DNA of 64,000 nucleotides from Candidatus Brachythrix odensensis (GCA_016714465.1 JADKDT010000012.1:29104-93103); one strand, 5' to 3'; numbered from the stretch's first letter, positions 17,063 to 26,465 are shown. Numbers and translations: made by a program. Notes: generated by a model from the sequence alone, not told the origin.

Positions 17063-17265
17063 CACGGCTGTTGCAAAGTCCGCTGTTCTCCGGCTGAAGC
17101 CCGGCACGCCAGCTGTGCACCAAGCAATTTGCAGGAGAACGGGAGAACGGGAGGGAAAATGTCCTCTCCCGTTCTCTCGTTCTCCTGCAATCGGCTATTG
17201 ATCGGCGTCAAGGGTGGGCAAGACACGCATGAGGGATTCTGTCAGGGGACTTTGCAACAGCCGTG
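17063..17265. mobile_element. MITE-like element, copy 1, with 10 bp target duplication
   Basis: A 203 bp element bounded by perfect 19 bp terminal inverted repeats (CACGGCTGTTGCAAAGTCC at 17063-17081 and its complement at 17247-17265). It is flanked by a perfect direct repeat CCCCGCGCTT (17053-17062 and 17266-17275). Inside is a second long palindrome (17129-17153 with 17166-17190, one mismatch) rich in GGAGAACGGGAG. It encodes no protein. It has split an older hairpin, whose halves GGCGAGATCACGCTCCCCG and CGGGAGCGGGATCTTGCC lie outside. It has the same termini as the element at 39262-39512. Confidence 0.85.
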
Positions 17266-17305
17266 CCCCGCGCTTCACGCCGGGAGCGGGATCTTGCCGG
17301 ATGTT

Positions 17306-20017
17306 TCAGATCAACCCGAGCTCTCGCGCGCGGGCGACCGCTTCCGTCCGCCGCTGCACCTGCAGTTTGGCGTAGATCCTGCGGTTGTGACCCTTGACCG
17401 TGTCCAGGGCCAGGAAAAGCCGTTCGCCAATTTCCTGATTCGAAAGCCCCTGCGCGACAAGGCGGAGCAGCTCCAATTCGCGCGGGCTCAGCGGGTCAAC
17501 CTCGGTCACAGGCTGCGGTGAAACGGCCTTGGGCGGCAGCGTCTGCGGGCCGAATGCGGCCAGCAGTGTGCGGGTGTAGACCGGCAGCATGTCGCGAGTT
17601 GCGGCTTCAGACAATAGCCTTGCCATGGGAGGGCCTTCATCCACGAAGATCCGGACATACCCCTCGGGCTCGGCCAGGGCCAGGGCGCGCGCGAGCGCGG
17701 AGAGGGCGGCCGGGCTGCTCCCAAGCGCCATGTGAGTGAGCGCCTGCAGAACTAGAACCTCGATCACGCTCCCCATCCGGCCGCCCGCTTCGGCCGCCTG
17801 CAACAGGCGTTCCAAAAGCCTGAGCGCGTCATGCAGTGGCTGTGCCTCCTGACCGTTCGCGTAGCCGGCGATCAGCACCCGGGCCAGGGTGATGTGCTCG
17901 AACTCGCGCAGGAAGGTCAATTCGTCGTCGACGGACAGACCCCGTTCGCGGACCCAGCTCAGGACTTCGGGCAATCTGCCCTGCAGCACCCACACCCGCG
18001 CCCTCATCGCCGCGATCGGGGCAATATCCGGGACGGGCGATCGGAAATACAGACGTTCCGCCTCGGCCAGCATGACGAGCGCGCCGTTCAGGTCGCCCTG
18101 GACCTGGCGCAGTCGGGCCCGGCCGCGCTGGAAGCGATACGGCCAATCGGACAACCCGAGTTGCTCGCCCAGCGCCTCGCTTTTCAGCAAGAGGCGTTCC
18201 GCGGTCTCCAGGTCACCCTGTTCGCGGCAAAGCTCTCCCAGGCCCAGATACATATCGCTGGTGCCCGGAAGCATGGGACCGCCCGCGTTCAGGGCAAGCT
18301 GCAATGACGTTTCATAGGCGCTGATGGCGGCCCGCAGGCGACCCTGGGTCACCCGAATATCGGCCAGGCCATACGTGCAACTGATGGCAAAGTTTGGGTT
18401 TCCCGACTTTCGAAAGCCGGCCATGGCCGCGGCGAGCGAACGGTAGGCGGCGTCAAGGTCCCCAGCAGCCCACTGGGCCAGACCGACGAGCGCGGAGGCC
18501 GGGCCGCGCCGCAGGTGGTCTTCATCAGTTAACAAGTCGAGGGCCCGCTGGCCATGGGCCAGGGTCGCGGCAACATCGCCAAACGCCTGGGCGAGATAGG
18601 CGCGGGCGGTGGCGATGGACCCGGATAGCGCTCGGATCTGCGCGTTGTCATCGACGCTGCCCAGCGCCACCTCGGCATCCCGTAGGCGGGCCTCGGTGGC
18701 TTCCAGCGCGCCGGCATTCAGCAGCGCCCAGGCGTAGCCCACGCTGAGCAACGGTCTGGCCCGAATGAGCGCCTCCGGCAACCCTTTTGCCCAGCCCAGC
18801 CAAATGCTGGTCTGAAAATTCGCGTCCATGGCGGGCCAGGCCAATTCGATCAGGCCGGCCGCGCGCTCGTAATCCTCGGCCAGAAGCGCATGACGGATGG
18901 CATCCGCCGGCGCGCCATTTCGGGCATGCCATGCGCTGGCGCGGCGATGCAGTTCGGGGATATCCCAGCCGCCCGCTCCCGCGGCCGAGGCCGCGCCCTG
19001 CTGCAGCCGCTGGCGGAGTAAATCGGCAAATAGATGGTGATAGCGATACCAGCGCCGCTCATTGTCGAGCGGCACGATGAACAAGTTGGCCCGTTGGATG
19101 GACTCCAACATCGCCTGGCTGGAAGCGCCGGCGCCGACGGGCTGCAGCACGGCATCGCACAGCGGGCCGCACATGCGCTCGAGGAGGGAGGTGCGCAACA
19201 GGAAGGCCTGAACGTCTTCCGATTGCCGGCGCAGGACTTCCTCCACGAGGTAGTCCAGCACGAAGTGATGGCTGCCGGTAAAAGACGCGATGAACTGCCC
19301 CGTGTCCGCGCGACCCTGTATGGAAAGCGCGGCCAATTGCAGGCCGGCGATCCATCCCTCGGTTCGCGCGTCCAGCGCGCCGATGTCGTCCAACGAAAGA
19401 CTCAAACCCATCGCCTGATTCAGGAAACCGCCGGCTTCGGGCAGGCTGAAGCGCAAGTCGGCGGCGCGCAATTCGCTCAACTGGCCGCGGACGCGCAAGC
19501 GCGCCAGGGGCAGCGGCGGATCTTCGCGAGTGGCGATGACCAGATGCATTTGCGGCGGCAGGTGCTCCACCAGAAAGGCAAGGGCCTGATCCACCGGCCG
19601 CGAATCGATCTCGTGGAAATCGTCCAGGACGAGCACGATCGGGTTGGCGGCGGTGGAAATCTCGTTGAGCAGGGCTGTCAGCAGCGCGTCCATGTGCGGG
19701 GGTTGTGTCGATTGCAGGTTCGCCAGCACTCCGGCCCCGACGCCAGGCATAACGGGCTGCAACGCCGCAATCAGATACGTCAGAAACCGGGCGGGGTCGC
19801 CATCGTCCGCATCCAGCGACAGCCATGCAACCGGCCGCCCGCAGGCAGCGGCCCATGCGCTGACGAGGGTGGTTTTTCCAAATCCGGCCGAGGCCGAAAT
19901 CAGGGTCAGCTTGCGGCCCAGGCCGGTGTTGAGCTGCGCGATCAGCCGGGCCCGGAGGACGGAATTGGGCTGGGGCGGGGGCCGATAGAGCTTGGCGGCA
20001 AGGATGAGCGATGCCAT
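17306..20017 (-). CDS. MalT-like ATP-dependent LuxR-family regulator
   Basis: A 903-residue signal-transduction ATPase (STAND type). The N-terminus MASLILAAKLYRPPPQPN is typical of MalT-like proteins. It has Walker A SASAGFGKTT (41-50) and Walker B LVLDDFH (129-135), a long alpha-helical repeat region in the middle (about 380-800), and a C-terminal LuxR helix-turn-helix (LSPRELELLRLVAQGLSNQE to the end). Ligand binding plus ATP should trigger oligomerisation and activation of target promoters. Its targets and inducer are not visible, and the nearest operons are unrelated housekeeping genes. Confidence 0.93.
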   Translation of the reverse strand: MASLILAAKLYRPPPQPNSVLRARLIAQLNTGLGRKLTLISASAGFGKTTLVSAWAAACGRPVAWLSLDADDGDPARFLTYLIAALQPVMPGVGAGVLANLQSTQPPHMDALLTALLNEISTAANPIVLVLDDFHEIDSRPVDQALAFLVEHLPPQMHLVIATREDPPLPLARLRVRGQLSELRAADLRFSLPEAGGFLNQAMGLSLSLDDIGALDARTEGWIAGLQLAALSIQGRADTGQFIASFTGSHHFVLDYLVEEVLRRQSEDVQAFLLRTSLLERMCGPLCDAVLQPVGAGASSQAMLESIQRANLFIVPLDNERRWYRYHHLFADLLRQRLQQGAASAAGAGGWDIPELHRRASAWHARNGAPADAIRHALLAEDYERAAGLIELAWPAMDANFQTSIWLGWAKGLPEALIRARPLLSVGYAWALLNAGALEATEARLRDAEVALGSVDDNAQIRALSGSIATARAYLAQAFGDVAATLAHGQRALDLLTDEDHLRRGPASALVGLAQWAAGDLDAAYRSLAAAMAGFRKSGNPNFAISCTYGLADIRVTQGRLRAAISAYETSLQLALNAGGPMLPGTSDMYLGLGELCREQGDLETAERLLLKSEALGEQLGLSDWPYRFQRGRARLRQVQGDLNGALVMLAEAERLYFRSPVPDIAPIAAMRARVWVLQGRLPEVLSWVRERGLSVDDELTFLREFEHITLARVLIAGYANGQEAQPLHDALRLLERLLQAAEAGGRMGSVIEVLVLQALTHMALGSSPAALSALARALALAEPEGYVRIFVDEGPPMARLLSEAATRDMLPVYTRTLLAAFGPQTLPPKAVSPQPVTEVDPLSPRELELLRLVAQGLSNQEIGERLFLALDTVKGHNRRIYAKLQVQRRTEAVARARELGLI

Positions 20018-20073
20018 ATCGGCTGCGCGGTAATCCGCGACACGCGGTAATCCGCGCCACGCGTCGCCCTCGT

Positions 20074-21024
20074 CTAGGTCCGCTCCGCAAACATGCTGCT
20101 GATGCTTTCGCCGTTGTGAATGCGCCGGATGGCCTCGGCCAGCAGCGGCGCGATCGAGAGCACGGTCATGTTGGGCAGGCGCTTCTCGAGCGGAATCGGC
20201 ACGGTATTTGTAGTGACGATCTCATCCAGATCGTCGCGCGCGCCCAGGCGCTGGATCGCCGGACCCGTAAACAGGCCATGGGTGCAAGCGACGGAGAGGC
20301 GCCGGGCGCCCCGCTCGCGCAGGCGGTCGAAGAGCTCGATCAGCGTGCCGCCGGTCGCGATCTCGTCGTCGAGGACGATGACATCCTTGCCATCCACATC
20401 GCCCACGATGGTGTCGATGATCACCTTGTCATCCGACACGCGCTGCTTGCTGCCGGCGGCGACGGGCAGCTTGAGCAGGCGGGCCAGGGCGGCGGCGGCC
20501 TTGGCGTTGCCGAGATCGGGCGAGACGACGATGGAATTCTCCAGGTCGCCCCGCTCGCGGAAGTGGCGAGCCAGCACGCTCAGCGCGTTGAGGTGATCGA
20601 CTGGCACGCCGAAGAAGCCATGCACCTGGGGCGCGTGCAAGGTCATTGTCAGCACCCGGTTGGCCCCGGCGGTCTGGAGCAAATCGGCGACCAGCCGCCC
20701 GGCGATCGAAATGCGCGGGGCGTCCTTCTTGTCCGAGCGGGCGTAGCTGTAGTGCGGCATCACCGCCGTGGTGCGCCCGGCGCTCGATCCGCGCGCGACG
20801 TCGAGCATGAGCAGCAGCTCGAAGAGGTGCTCCTGGACGGGTGGCGACAGGGGCTGGATGAGGAAGACATCCGATTCGCGGCAGCTATCCAGCAACTGCA
20901 CATACATGCAGTCATTACTGAAGCGGCGAATGTCGACCGGCGAGAGGCGCAGGCCGAGATATTGGCAGACCTCGTTGGCGAGCTCGGGGTGGGCGTTTCC
21001 GCTGAAGATGGTGATGTCGCGCAT
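20074..21024 (-). CDS. Ribose-phosphate pyrophosphokinase-like protein (variant)
   Basis: A 316-residue PRPP synthetase homologue. It has both Prs halves, YARSDKKD (95-102, usually YARQDRK), TLH (His130) and the PRPP-binding loop VIVLDDEIATGGTL (216-229). The usual RFSDGE signature reads RFSNDCMYVQ (34-43), losing the Gly-Glu pair, and the flexible loop differs from bacterial PrsA. It would make PRPP from ribose 5-phosphate and ATP, for nucleotides, His and Trp. Because of these changes it may be a divergent or class II-like enzyme. Confidence 0.85.
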   Translation of the reverse strand: MRDITIFSGNAHPELANEVCQYLGLRLSPVDIRRFSNDCMYVQLLDSCRESDVFLIQPLSPPVQEHLFELLLMLDVARGSSAGRTTAVMPHYSYARSDKKDAPRISIAGRLVADLLQTAGANRVLTMTLHAPQVHGFFGVPVDHLNALSVLARHFRERGDLENSIVVSPDLGNAKAAAALARLLKLPVAAGSKQRVSDDKVIIDTIVGDVDGKDVIVLDDEIATGGTLIELFDRLRERGARRLSVACTHGLFTGPAIQRLGARDDLDEIVTTNTVPIPLEKRLPNMTVLSIAPLLAEAIRRIHNGESISSMFAERT

Positions 21025-21051
21025 TGTTGGACTCGCGGGAGGATCGTAGAA

Positions 21052-21525
21052 TCAGGCCAGCAGCTTCTTGATGTCGCGCACGTGCATGGTGTTGTGCAGA
21101 TAAATCATCTTCAGGATGTCGCCCAGAGATGAATCGCCCATGGCTGGATGTCGCCCGCGCAAGGCGAGCTGCGCGTCGTCGAGGCCGCGGGCGAATCCGG
21201 CCGTCGCCTGGCGCGTGCCGCTGAAGATGTCGAGCAGTTCCGCGATCGGGCTGGCCCCCATCCGGTCGGTGTGCTCGCGATTGAAGCGATCGATGTCAAA
21301 GTCCTCGGGGGCGCCTGTGCCGCCGGCGATGAGCCCCTCGCACAGGCGAAGCATGCTGCGCTCCGACAGGGCAAGGTGCTCAAAGGCCTGGCGGATGGTC
21401 CAGTGCGCGCCGTCCGCATAGACATGCCGCGCCCAGTCATGGGCGCTCAGGGCGCGAAAAAATGCAAGCGTGCGCTCGCCCTCGCTCAGCAGTTTGTCCG
21501 CCAGTTTCGTCGCTTCGTCGCTCAT
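21052..21525 (-). CDS. DinB-family protein
   Basis: About 157 residues with the four-helix DinB/YfiT pattern: HWTIRQAFEHLALSERSMLR for the first metal-binding histidine region and MIYLHNTMHVRDIKKLL for the last, with two histidines. These proteins often bind a metal, and some are thiol-dependent S-transferases. I chose the ATG at 21525 because GAGGTG lies just before it. It is 27 bases upstream-adjacent to the PRPP synthetase gene on the same strand and may share its transcript. Confidence 0.85.
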   Translation of the reverse strand: MSDEATKLADKLLSEGERTLAFFRALSAHDWARHVYADGAHWTIRQAFEHLALSERSMLRLCEGLIAGGTGAPEDFDIDRFNREHTDRMGASPIAELLDIFSGTRQATAGFARGLDDAQLALRGRHPAMGDSSLGDILKMIYLHNTMHVRDIKKLLA

Positions 21526-21563
21526 GAGCACCTCGTGGCGGGAATAGTATCACTGGCTGAATC

Positions 21564-21604
21564 GGGAGCGGCATCACCCGGCTCCGCCGGGTGATGCCGC
21601 TCCC
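21564..21604. terminator. Perfect 19 bp hairpin overlapping the end of ctaA
   Basis: The arms 21564-21582 and 21586-21604 are perfectly complementary with a three-base loop. The stop codon and last residues (GAASPGGAG) of the heme A synthase gene are encoded inside it. It separates ctaA from the DinB gene and probably limits transcription readthrough. Confidence 0.75.
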
Positions 21605-22499
21605 GAAGACAATGACACACGCGCGTCGCGTATCCCTAGAACCGCCACCCACGTGAAGGCAGCCGTTGCGTTGTGCAGGGTGGCCAGCCAGAGCGGCTTG
21701 AGCGACATCACCATGACCGCGCCGACGGCAGCCTGGGCAAGGATGGCGAGCACGGCCAGGAGCGCCCAGCGTTTTGCGGTGGGTGAGCCGCGCGCCCAGG
21801 CGCGCCAGGCCGACAGCATGACCAGGACGACAGTCACGAGGACCACGCCGCGGTGAAACCACTGGGCGAAGCCGAGCGTGGTCGGACCGGGCGCGAGGCT
21901 GCCCGCGCACAGCGGCCAGCCCAGGGGAAACTCGACCCCGCAGGCCAATGCGGCGCCGCTGCCCGAGACTGCGCCGCCCGTCAGAAGCAGGATAAAGACG
22001 GCGGTTGCGGCCAGCCGGGCTGAGTTGGACGGGCGCGGCACGCCTCGCCACTCCCAGGCCATCACCACCATCGCGCCCAGCACCAGCATGCCCATGCCAA
22101 GATGGGCGGCCACCGTCCACCAGGCGAGTTTGAGCCAGACCGTCAGCGCGCCGAGGATGATCTGGACGGCAAGCGCGCCCAGGGCGAGGGCTGACAGGGC
22201 CATCAGGCGCGGGCTGAAGCGCCGGCGCAGGGTGACGGCGCAGATGCCGACGACAAGGACACTCACGCTGGCGGCAAAGAAGCGGTGGGCCATCTCGATG
22301 ATGGCGGTCGAGTCGGCGGTGGGAATGGGCTGCCGTAGCAGAACGGCCAGTCCGGGCAGCCCAGCCCGGAGTCGGTCACCCGGACGATGTTGCCCGAGAC
22401 GACGAGGAGGTAAGCCAGCACGGCCGCCAGGGTTGTCAGGCGGCGAAAGCGCAGGCGTTCGGATTCGCTGAACACAAGGAATGTATCGTATCGCGCCAA
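21574..22499 (-). CDS. ctaA: Heme A synthase, CtaA/COX15 family, one frameshift
   Basis: A polytopic membrane protein with about eight membrane helices that oxidises the C8 methyl of heme O to heme A for aa3-type cytochrome oxidase. The start region (MARYDTFLVFSESERLRFRR; TTG start at 22499) continues through SGNIVRVTDSGLGCPDWPFC, the family signature with paired cysteines. The rest is in another frame, from QPIPTADSTAIIEMAHR on. One missing base near 22332 explains the break. All four heme-ligand histidines are visible (MAHRF, AAHLG, WFHRG, TLHNA). Cytochrome oxidase genes are not in this window, but an aerobic lifestyle is implied. Confidence 0.88.
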
Positions 22500-22603
22500 A
22501 ATGAGCGCGGCCAGTGATCTCTGTCATGGCCGGGCGCGCGTGGGTGTCATGCGCCCGCGCTTACGCACGGAGCGCGTTCGCGCCACGTTTCGCATTTGTA
22601 TTT

Positions 22604-22823
22604 CGTTTTCCGGGGGTCTCGCTGCGCTTCATGGCCGCGGCTCGATCTTGCGCTACGTTTCCGGGGGTCTCGCTTCGCTCGACGCCCCGGCTACCCGCAG
22701 GCACCCCTCCGGGGTGCGGTCTCGAGCGAGCCAAAGCCAATCTGCGTCGATCCGGCGATGCCCAGCACCCCGGAGGGGTGCCCGAAGGTAGCCAGGGGTG
22801 AGCGCAGCGAACCCCTGGAAACG
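22604..22823. repeat. Nested palindromic repeat block
   Basis: The 377-base gap between ctaA and the MBOAT gene holds no gene. TTTCCGGGGGTCTCGCT occurs twice in direct order (about 22607 and 22658), and its complement (AGCGAACCCCTGGAAACG) ends the block at 22823. Inside are CACCCCTCCGGGGTGC and GCACCCCGGAGGGGTGC in mirror positions. The whole can fold into a long cruciform. Confidence 0.65.
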
Positions 22824-22876
22824 AATAACGCATGCGTGAGATGACGCGTGAATGTGCGTAACGCCGACGACGGAGT

Positions 22877-24130
22877 TCACGGCGCCACGAGCCGCACGAA
22901 AACGTTGACCAACCCACCCACGTTTTGGGCGGTGTAGGCGAAGGGCGTGATGGCCAGGTTGATCAGCGCGATCAGCCCGAACATGAGGGCCGCGCCGAGG
23001 GTCTTGAACGCGCGGCCGGATTGCCAGACCGGCGGCGACGCCTGGCGCAGGCGCGCTTTCGCCAACCAATGCTCGACGACCATCATCCCGCCCAACCCGG
23101 CCCCCCAGGCGAGCCCGAGCACGCTCACCGAATGCCACAGCCCGCACAGGATCATCGTCAGCATCGTGTTGCGCAACGGGTGGCGCCGGAATCCGCCCAA
23201 CGGCGCGTAGACATACTCGCCCAGCCAGGCCGCGGTGGTCAGGTTCCAGTTGCGCCAGAAGTCGCGGGCCCGGGTGGTCCGGAGCAGCTTGCCGAGCGGG
23301 GCGAAGCTCTCGGGCAGGGTCAGCCCGAACAGATGCCCGACCCCGACCGAGAGATCGGCGTAGCCAGAGAAGCCAACGTAGAAGATCAACGCCATCCAAG
23401 GGATGGCGGCCGCGACTTGCCAGGCCGGGTGGGCGAACGGGTCGAGCAGCACGCTGGCCGGATACATCACGGCGTACATCAGCCCGGCCAGAATGCCCTT
23501 GAGCAGGGCCTGGGCGATGCGCCGCGCGCCGCGTCCAAGCTCGAAGTCCGACGGACGGGCCGGCAGCGCCGCGAGCTGGCTCAGAAACGGGCCATGCTTG
23601 ATGAAGGGCACATGGGCGAAGGTCGGGAAGAAGAACATCCAGGTCAGGTAGTCGTAGAGGCCCGGCAACTCGCCCGGCGCGAGTTTCGGCGCGTCCACGG
23701 CGAAGGAGATCAGGCGGAAGAAGGAGAAGGCGACCGGCAGCCCGAGGGTGAAGAGCACGTAGTCGGGGGTGAGCGCCAGGCCATTCAGCGCGTCGGTGAA
23801 GGTGATCAGCCCGAACAGAAAGTGCAGGCCGGCGTAGAGGCCGATGACGCCCGCAACAACGAAACGGGTTGACCAGCGGGCGCGAACGGCGGCGTAGACC
23901 CCGATGAAGACGAGGGCGGCGATGGCGGGCAGCAGCCACGGCCGGCCCTCGCCGAGCAGGGTGATAGCCAGGCTGATCGGCAGGACGGCGAAGGGCCGCC
24001 GCCCAACGGGGAGAAGCCAAAACAGCAGCGCGCCGGCTGCAACCCAGGCGAAATACGAGAAGGGCTTGAGCGCTTGGAGCAGCGACGTCACGTAGCCGAG
24101 GGCGATGTCAGGGGTGAGCGCGTCGGGCAT
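22877..24130 (-). CDS. MBOAT-family membrane O-acyltransferase (AlgI/DltB-like)
   Basis: A 417-residue membrane protein with about ten membrane helices. The MBOAT pattern is present: GFSGYADLSVGVGHLFG, DFWRNWNLTTAAWLGEYVY and the catalytic histidine in LCGLWHSVSVLGLAWG. The usual DFWRRWH is DFWRNWN here, but the essential histidine in LWH is intact. These enzymes move acyl groups across the membrane to exopolysaccharide or teichoic acid. The periplasmic partner (AlgJ/AlgX/DltD type) is not found next to it. Confidence 0.88.
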   Translation of the reverse strand: MPDALTPDIALGYVTSLLQALKPFSYFAWVAAGALLFWLLPVGRRPFAVLPISLAITLLGEGRPWLLPAIAALVFIGVYAAVRARWSTRFVVAGVIGLYAGLHFLFGLITFTDALNGLALTPDYVLFTLGLPVAFSFFRLISFAVDAPKLAPGELPGLYDYLTWMFFFPTFAHVPFIKHGPFLSQLAALPARPSDFELGRGARRIAQALLKGILAGLMYAVMYPASVLLDPFAHPAWQVAAAIPWMALIFYVGFSGYADLSVGVGHLFGLTLPESFAPLGKLLRTTRARDFWRNWNLTTAAWLGEYVYAPLGGFRRHPLRNTMLTMILCGLWHSVSVLGLAWGAGLGGMMVVEHWLAKARLRQASPPVWQSGRAFKTLGAALMFGLIALINLAITPFAYTAQNVGGLVNVFVRLVAP

Positions 24131-24157
24131 CGGCGAACGATATCACGCCGTTACTGG

Positions 24158-24195
24158 AATCGAAACACCCCGGCCATGGCCGGGGTGTTTCGATT
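24158..24195. terminator. Perfect 38 bp palindrome between MBOAT and DUF2202 genes
   Basis: The sequence from AATCGAAACACCCCGGC (24158-24174) through its mirror image is a perfect palindrome centred on CCATGG. It lies 16 bases after the DUF2202 stop on the minus strand and is the probable terminator of that gene. Confidence 0.7.
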
Positions 24196-24210
24196 TTGGG
24201 GGTGCAGCGC

Positions 24211-24897
24211 TTACCGCCGGCCGCCCCACCGGCCGCCCCGGCCTGCGTTGCCGCCGCCCTGGCTGCCGGCCGCGCCGACGATGGCGTCATAGGCGGCCTG
24301 GGTCAGATACTGCGGCGCATAGGTCTCGCCCGTCTGGCTCTTCAGGTTGCCGGCGAAGGCCCGCAGGTGGTTGTTCGATCCGAACTCGAGGCTGCCATAC
24401 ACCCGCTGGATGTCGGTGTTGCTGGTCTCGGCCAGGCGCTTCTGCAGGTCGAGGATGTCGATCTCCTCGATCGCCAGGCCGACCTTGAGCGCATCGGCCA
24501 CCGAGCGAGCGCCCTGCTCGACCAGTTGGTCATACAGCGCCTGCAGGTCTGGGTTGGCGAACTCGCCGAAGCCGGTGTCCGCGGCCGGGTCATCGATACC
24601 GTAGCGGTCGAGCAGATAGGCGACCGCGTTGGTGTGGGTCTGCTCGCTCGCGGCGATGTTGTTGAAGAGGCGCAGGCCCCACTGTTCATACAGTGTTACG
24701 TAAACATCGTGGGCGAGCTTCTCCTCTTCGCGCATGAACTGCAGCGACGCGGCTTCCGCGGGGCTGACCGCGTAGGGGGCCACGACGATGCCCGTCTGCG
24801 CGCTGGGCGCCTGCGCTTCCGCCGCGCCGGCGACGGTCGCGACCGAAGTCAGGGCCAATCCGGAAATCACGCTGGCGATCAACATCTTCTTGAACAT
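24211..24897 (-). CDS. Secreted DUF2202 (ferritin-like) protein
   Basis: A 228-residue exported protein with start ATG 24897 behind GGAGG. A Sec signal peptide (MFKKMLIASVISGLALTSVA, cleavage near AGAAEA) precedes a DUF2202 domain. The domain has EEEKLAHDVYVTLYEQWG, EQTHTNAVAYLLDRYG and GLAIEEIDILDLQK, whose Glu/His spacing resembles a ferritin-like four-helix diiron fold. The C-terminus is Gly/Arg-rich (GGGNAGRGGRWGGRR). Function is unknown; a metal or redox role outside the membrane is plausible. Confidence 0.88.
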   Translation of the reverse strand: MFKKMLIASVISGLALTSVATVAGAAEAQAPSAQTGIVVAPYAVSPAEAASLQFMREEEKLAHDVYVTLYEQWGLRLFNNIAASEQTHTNAVAYLLDRYGIDDPAADTGFGEFANPDLQALYDQLVEQGARSVADALKVGLAIEEIDILDLQKRLAETSNTDIQRVYGSLEFGSNNHLRAFAGNLKSQTGETYAPQYLTQAAYDAIVGAAGSQGGGNAGRGGRWGGRR

Positions 24898-25121
24898 GGT
24901 ATTCCTCCTGGTGGGCCGCCGCGCTTCGAGAAGCCCGGCGGCGTTTGCTTGATTGCATTCAAGGTAGAGGAATCGCATGCAGTTCTGATGGAGGCGCGAT
25001 GGGCGGCGTGTAAGAGCCGATCACGGAGGACACGGATGGTGCGGATTTCACCGGGGCGCTCTTCTACTCGAACGCTCGTGTGTCATCTTGAATGTCGTGG
25101 ACGGATCGCCGCTCCCGCTTG

Positions 25122-25202
25122 GTCATACCTGACCTACCTGATCAAACCTTATCCACTTTACTCACCTGACCAAACCTTACCAACGTTACCAACGTTATCA
25201 AC
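25122..25202. repeat. Dispersed repeat, family C (CTGACC/ATCAAACCTTATCCAC and AACGTTACC units)
   Basis: Direct units such as ACCTGACC, TGATCAAACCTTATCCAC and CCAACGTTACCAACGTTATC run through the end of the DUF58 gene, which takes its stop (25158-25160) and its last 13-14 residues from this block. Related arrays lie at 46699-46812 and 59055-59120. Confidence 0.75.
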
Positions 25203-26465
25203 GCGCATGACGCACACATCCTCCGCCCGCACACAACACCCCTCGATGTCCGGGGGCGGACAGTCGACGGTGATGACGGCGATGCGCTTGCCGGCCGCCC
25301 GCAGCCGGCGGACCGCGTCGATGAGCTCGGGATTGACCAGCGGGGTGACGACGATCTGGGCGCTGGTGGTCGGCAGATAGCGTTGTTCGTTGAACAGGAA
25401 CAGCCCGAAGCTGAAGATGGGATAGGCGGTGATCGCGGCCAGGCTCTCCATCACATGCAGGAGCTGGCGCGGGGCCCGGCGCGGGCGCACCCGCAGGCTC
25501 TGGGGCAGGTTTGGGGCGTTGCCGTTGGATGACAGCCCGACCGCCCAGTCCTGGTCGTCGGCCCACGATGCCAGGCTGGCCGCCACCGACACCGCCCGCT
25601 CAAAGCTCTCGACCGCGATGCCCTGCCATTCGCGCTCATAGGTCGTTACGTTGAGGAGCACCGCGACGGCCGGCTCACTCGCCCGCTCGTGGATGCGGGT
25701 CTGCAGCTTGCCTCGCCGGGCGCTGGCCTTCCAGTCGATCCGGCGGAACTCGTCGCCCGAGGCGTAGTCGCGCGCGCCCACGATGCGCAGGTTGTCCTCG
25801 ACCAGGGTGCGCAGCGCGCTGAGCGCCCCAAACGGCTCGCGGTTTTCGACCGGCAGCCCGCGCCGGGGGTAGGTCCGCGGGTAGACAACGACGTCGTCGG
25901 TCAGGCCGGCCGGCTTGTCCTCGTCGGCCAGGCCCAGCGCGTCGGTCACTCGCACCCGCGCGTCCGGGAAGCGGTAGTAGCCGCGTTTGTTGGCCCGCAG
26001 CAGGGCCGCCCGGCTGATCCGCTCCCTGGGCAGCAGGGCGACGAGCTGGGTGAGATCCGGGCCGAGCTTGCCCTTCTCGTGCAGCCATTCCAGCACGGGC
26101 GATGGCGCTTCCCCCTGGGCGGCCTGGGCGACCAACGTAAATTCCTTGGGGGCCATATCGTCGATGCGAATGCTCGCGGCCGGCAGGCGGCTGCGATTGG
26201 CGGTCATTCGCCAAACGGTAAATTGCTCACCCTCGAAGACGTGATCGGCGCTGAAGCGCCGCTCGTAGCCCACCCCGCGCAGGAGCAGCGAACGCGAGGC
26301 CCGGGCCAGCCCGAGCAGGGTCAGCCCGATGATGAACAGGGCGATCATGGCCGGGACGCGCCAGAGCAGGCCGATGAAGCCGGCCAGGAGCAGCAGCGAG
26401 ATCAGCCGCGACTCGAGCGGCGTCTCGTCAGTGCGGCGCGCAAACAGCTTGAAGAACGATCCCAT
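25158..26465 (-). CDS. DUF58 domain protein (MoxR-associated)
   Basis: About 435 residues. Two N-terminal membrane helices (LISLLLLAGFIGLLWRVPAM...) precede a soluble region with the DUF58 core motif RDYASGDEFRRIDWKASARRG and a C-terminal VWA-like fold. The last residues (VDNVGNVGKVWSGE) are encoded by a dispersed repeat and are probably not native. It belongs with the DUF4129 and MoxR genes upstream, an arrangement linked to protein-complex maturation and cell-envelope functions. A family A repeat (26559-26633) separates it from moxR. I chose ATG 26465; a TTG two codons upstream is also possible. Confidence 0.9.
   Translation of the reverse strand: MGSFFKLFARRTDETPLESRLISLLLLAGFIGLLWRVPAMIALFIIGLTLLGLARASRSLLLRGVGYERRFSADHVFEGEQFTVWRMTANRSRLPAASIRIDDMAPKEFTLVAQAAQGEAPSPVLEWLHEKGKLGPDLTQLVALLPRERISRAALLRANKRGYYRFPDARVRVTDALGLADEDKPAGLTDDVVVYPRTYPRRGLPVENREPFGALSALRTLVEDNLRIVGARDYASGDEFRRIDWKASARRGKLQTRIHERASEPAVAVLLNVTTYEREWQGIAVESFERAVSVAASLASWADDQDWAVGLSSNGNAPNLPQSLRVRPRRAPRQLLHVMESLAAITAYPIFSFGLFLFNEQRYLPTTSAQIVVTPLVNPELIDAVRRLRAAGKRIAVITVDCPPPDIEGCCVRAEDVCVMRVDNVGNVGKVWSGE

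Noticed and set aside
22500..22800. Small plus-strand frames in the ctaA-MBOAT gap
   Set aside because: They are translations of dispersed palindromes with repeated Ser/Arg/Gly patterns and no start signals.
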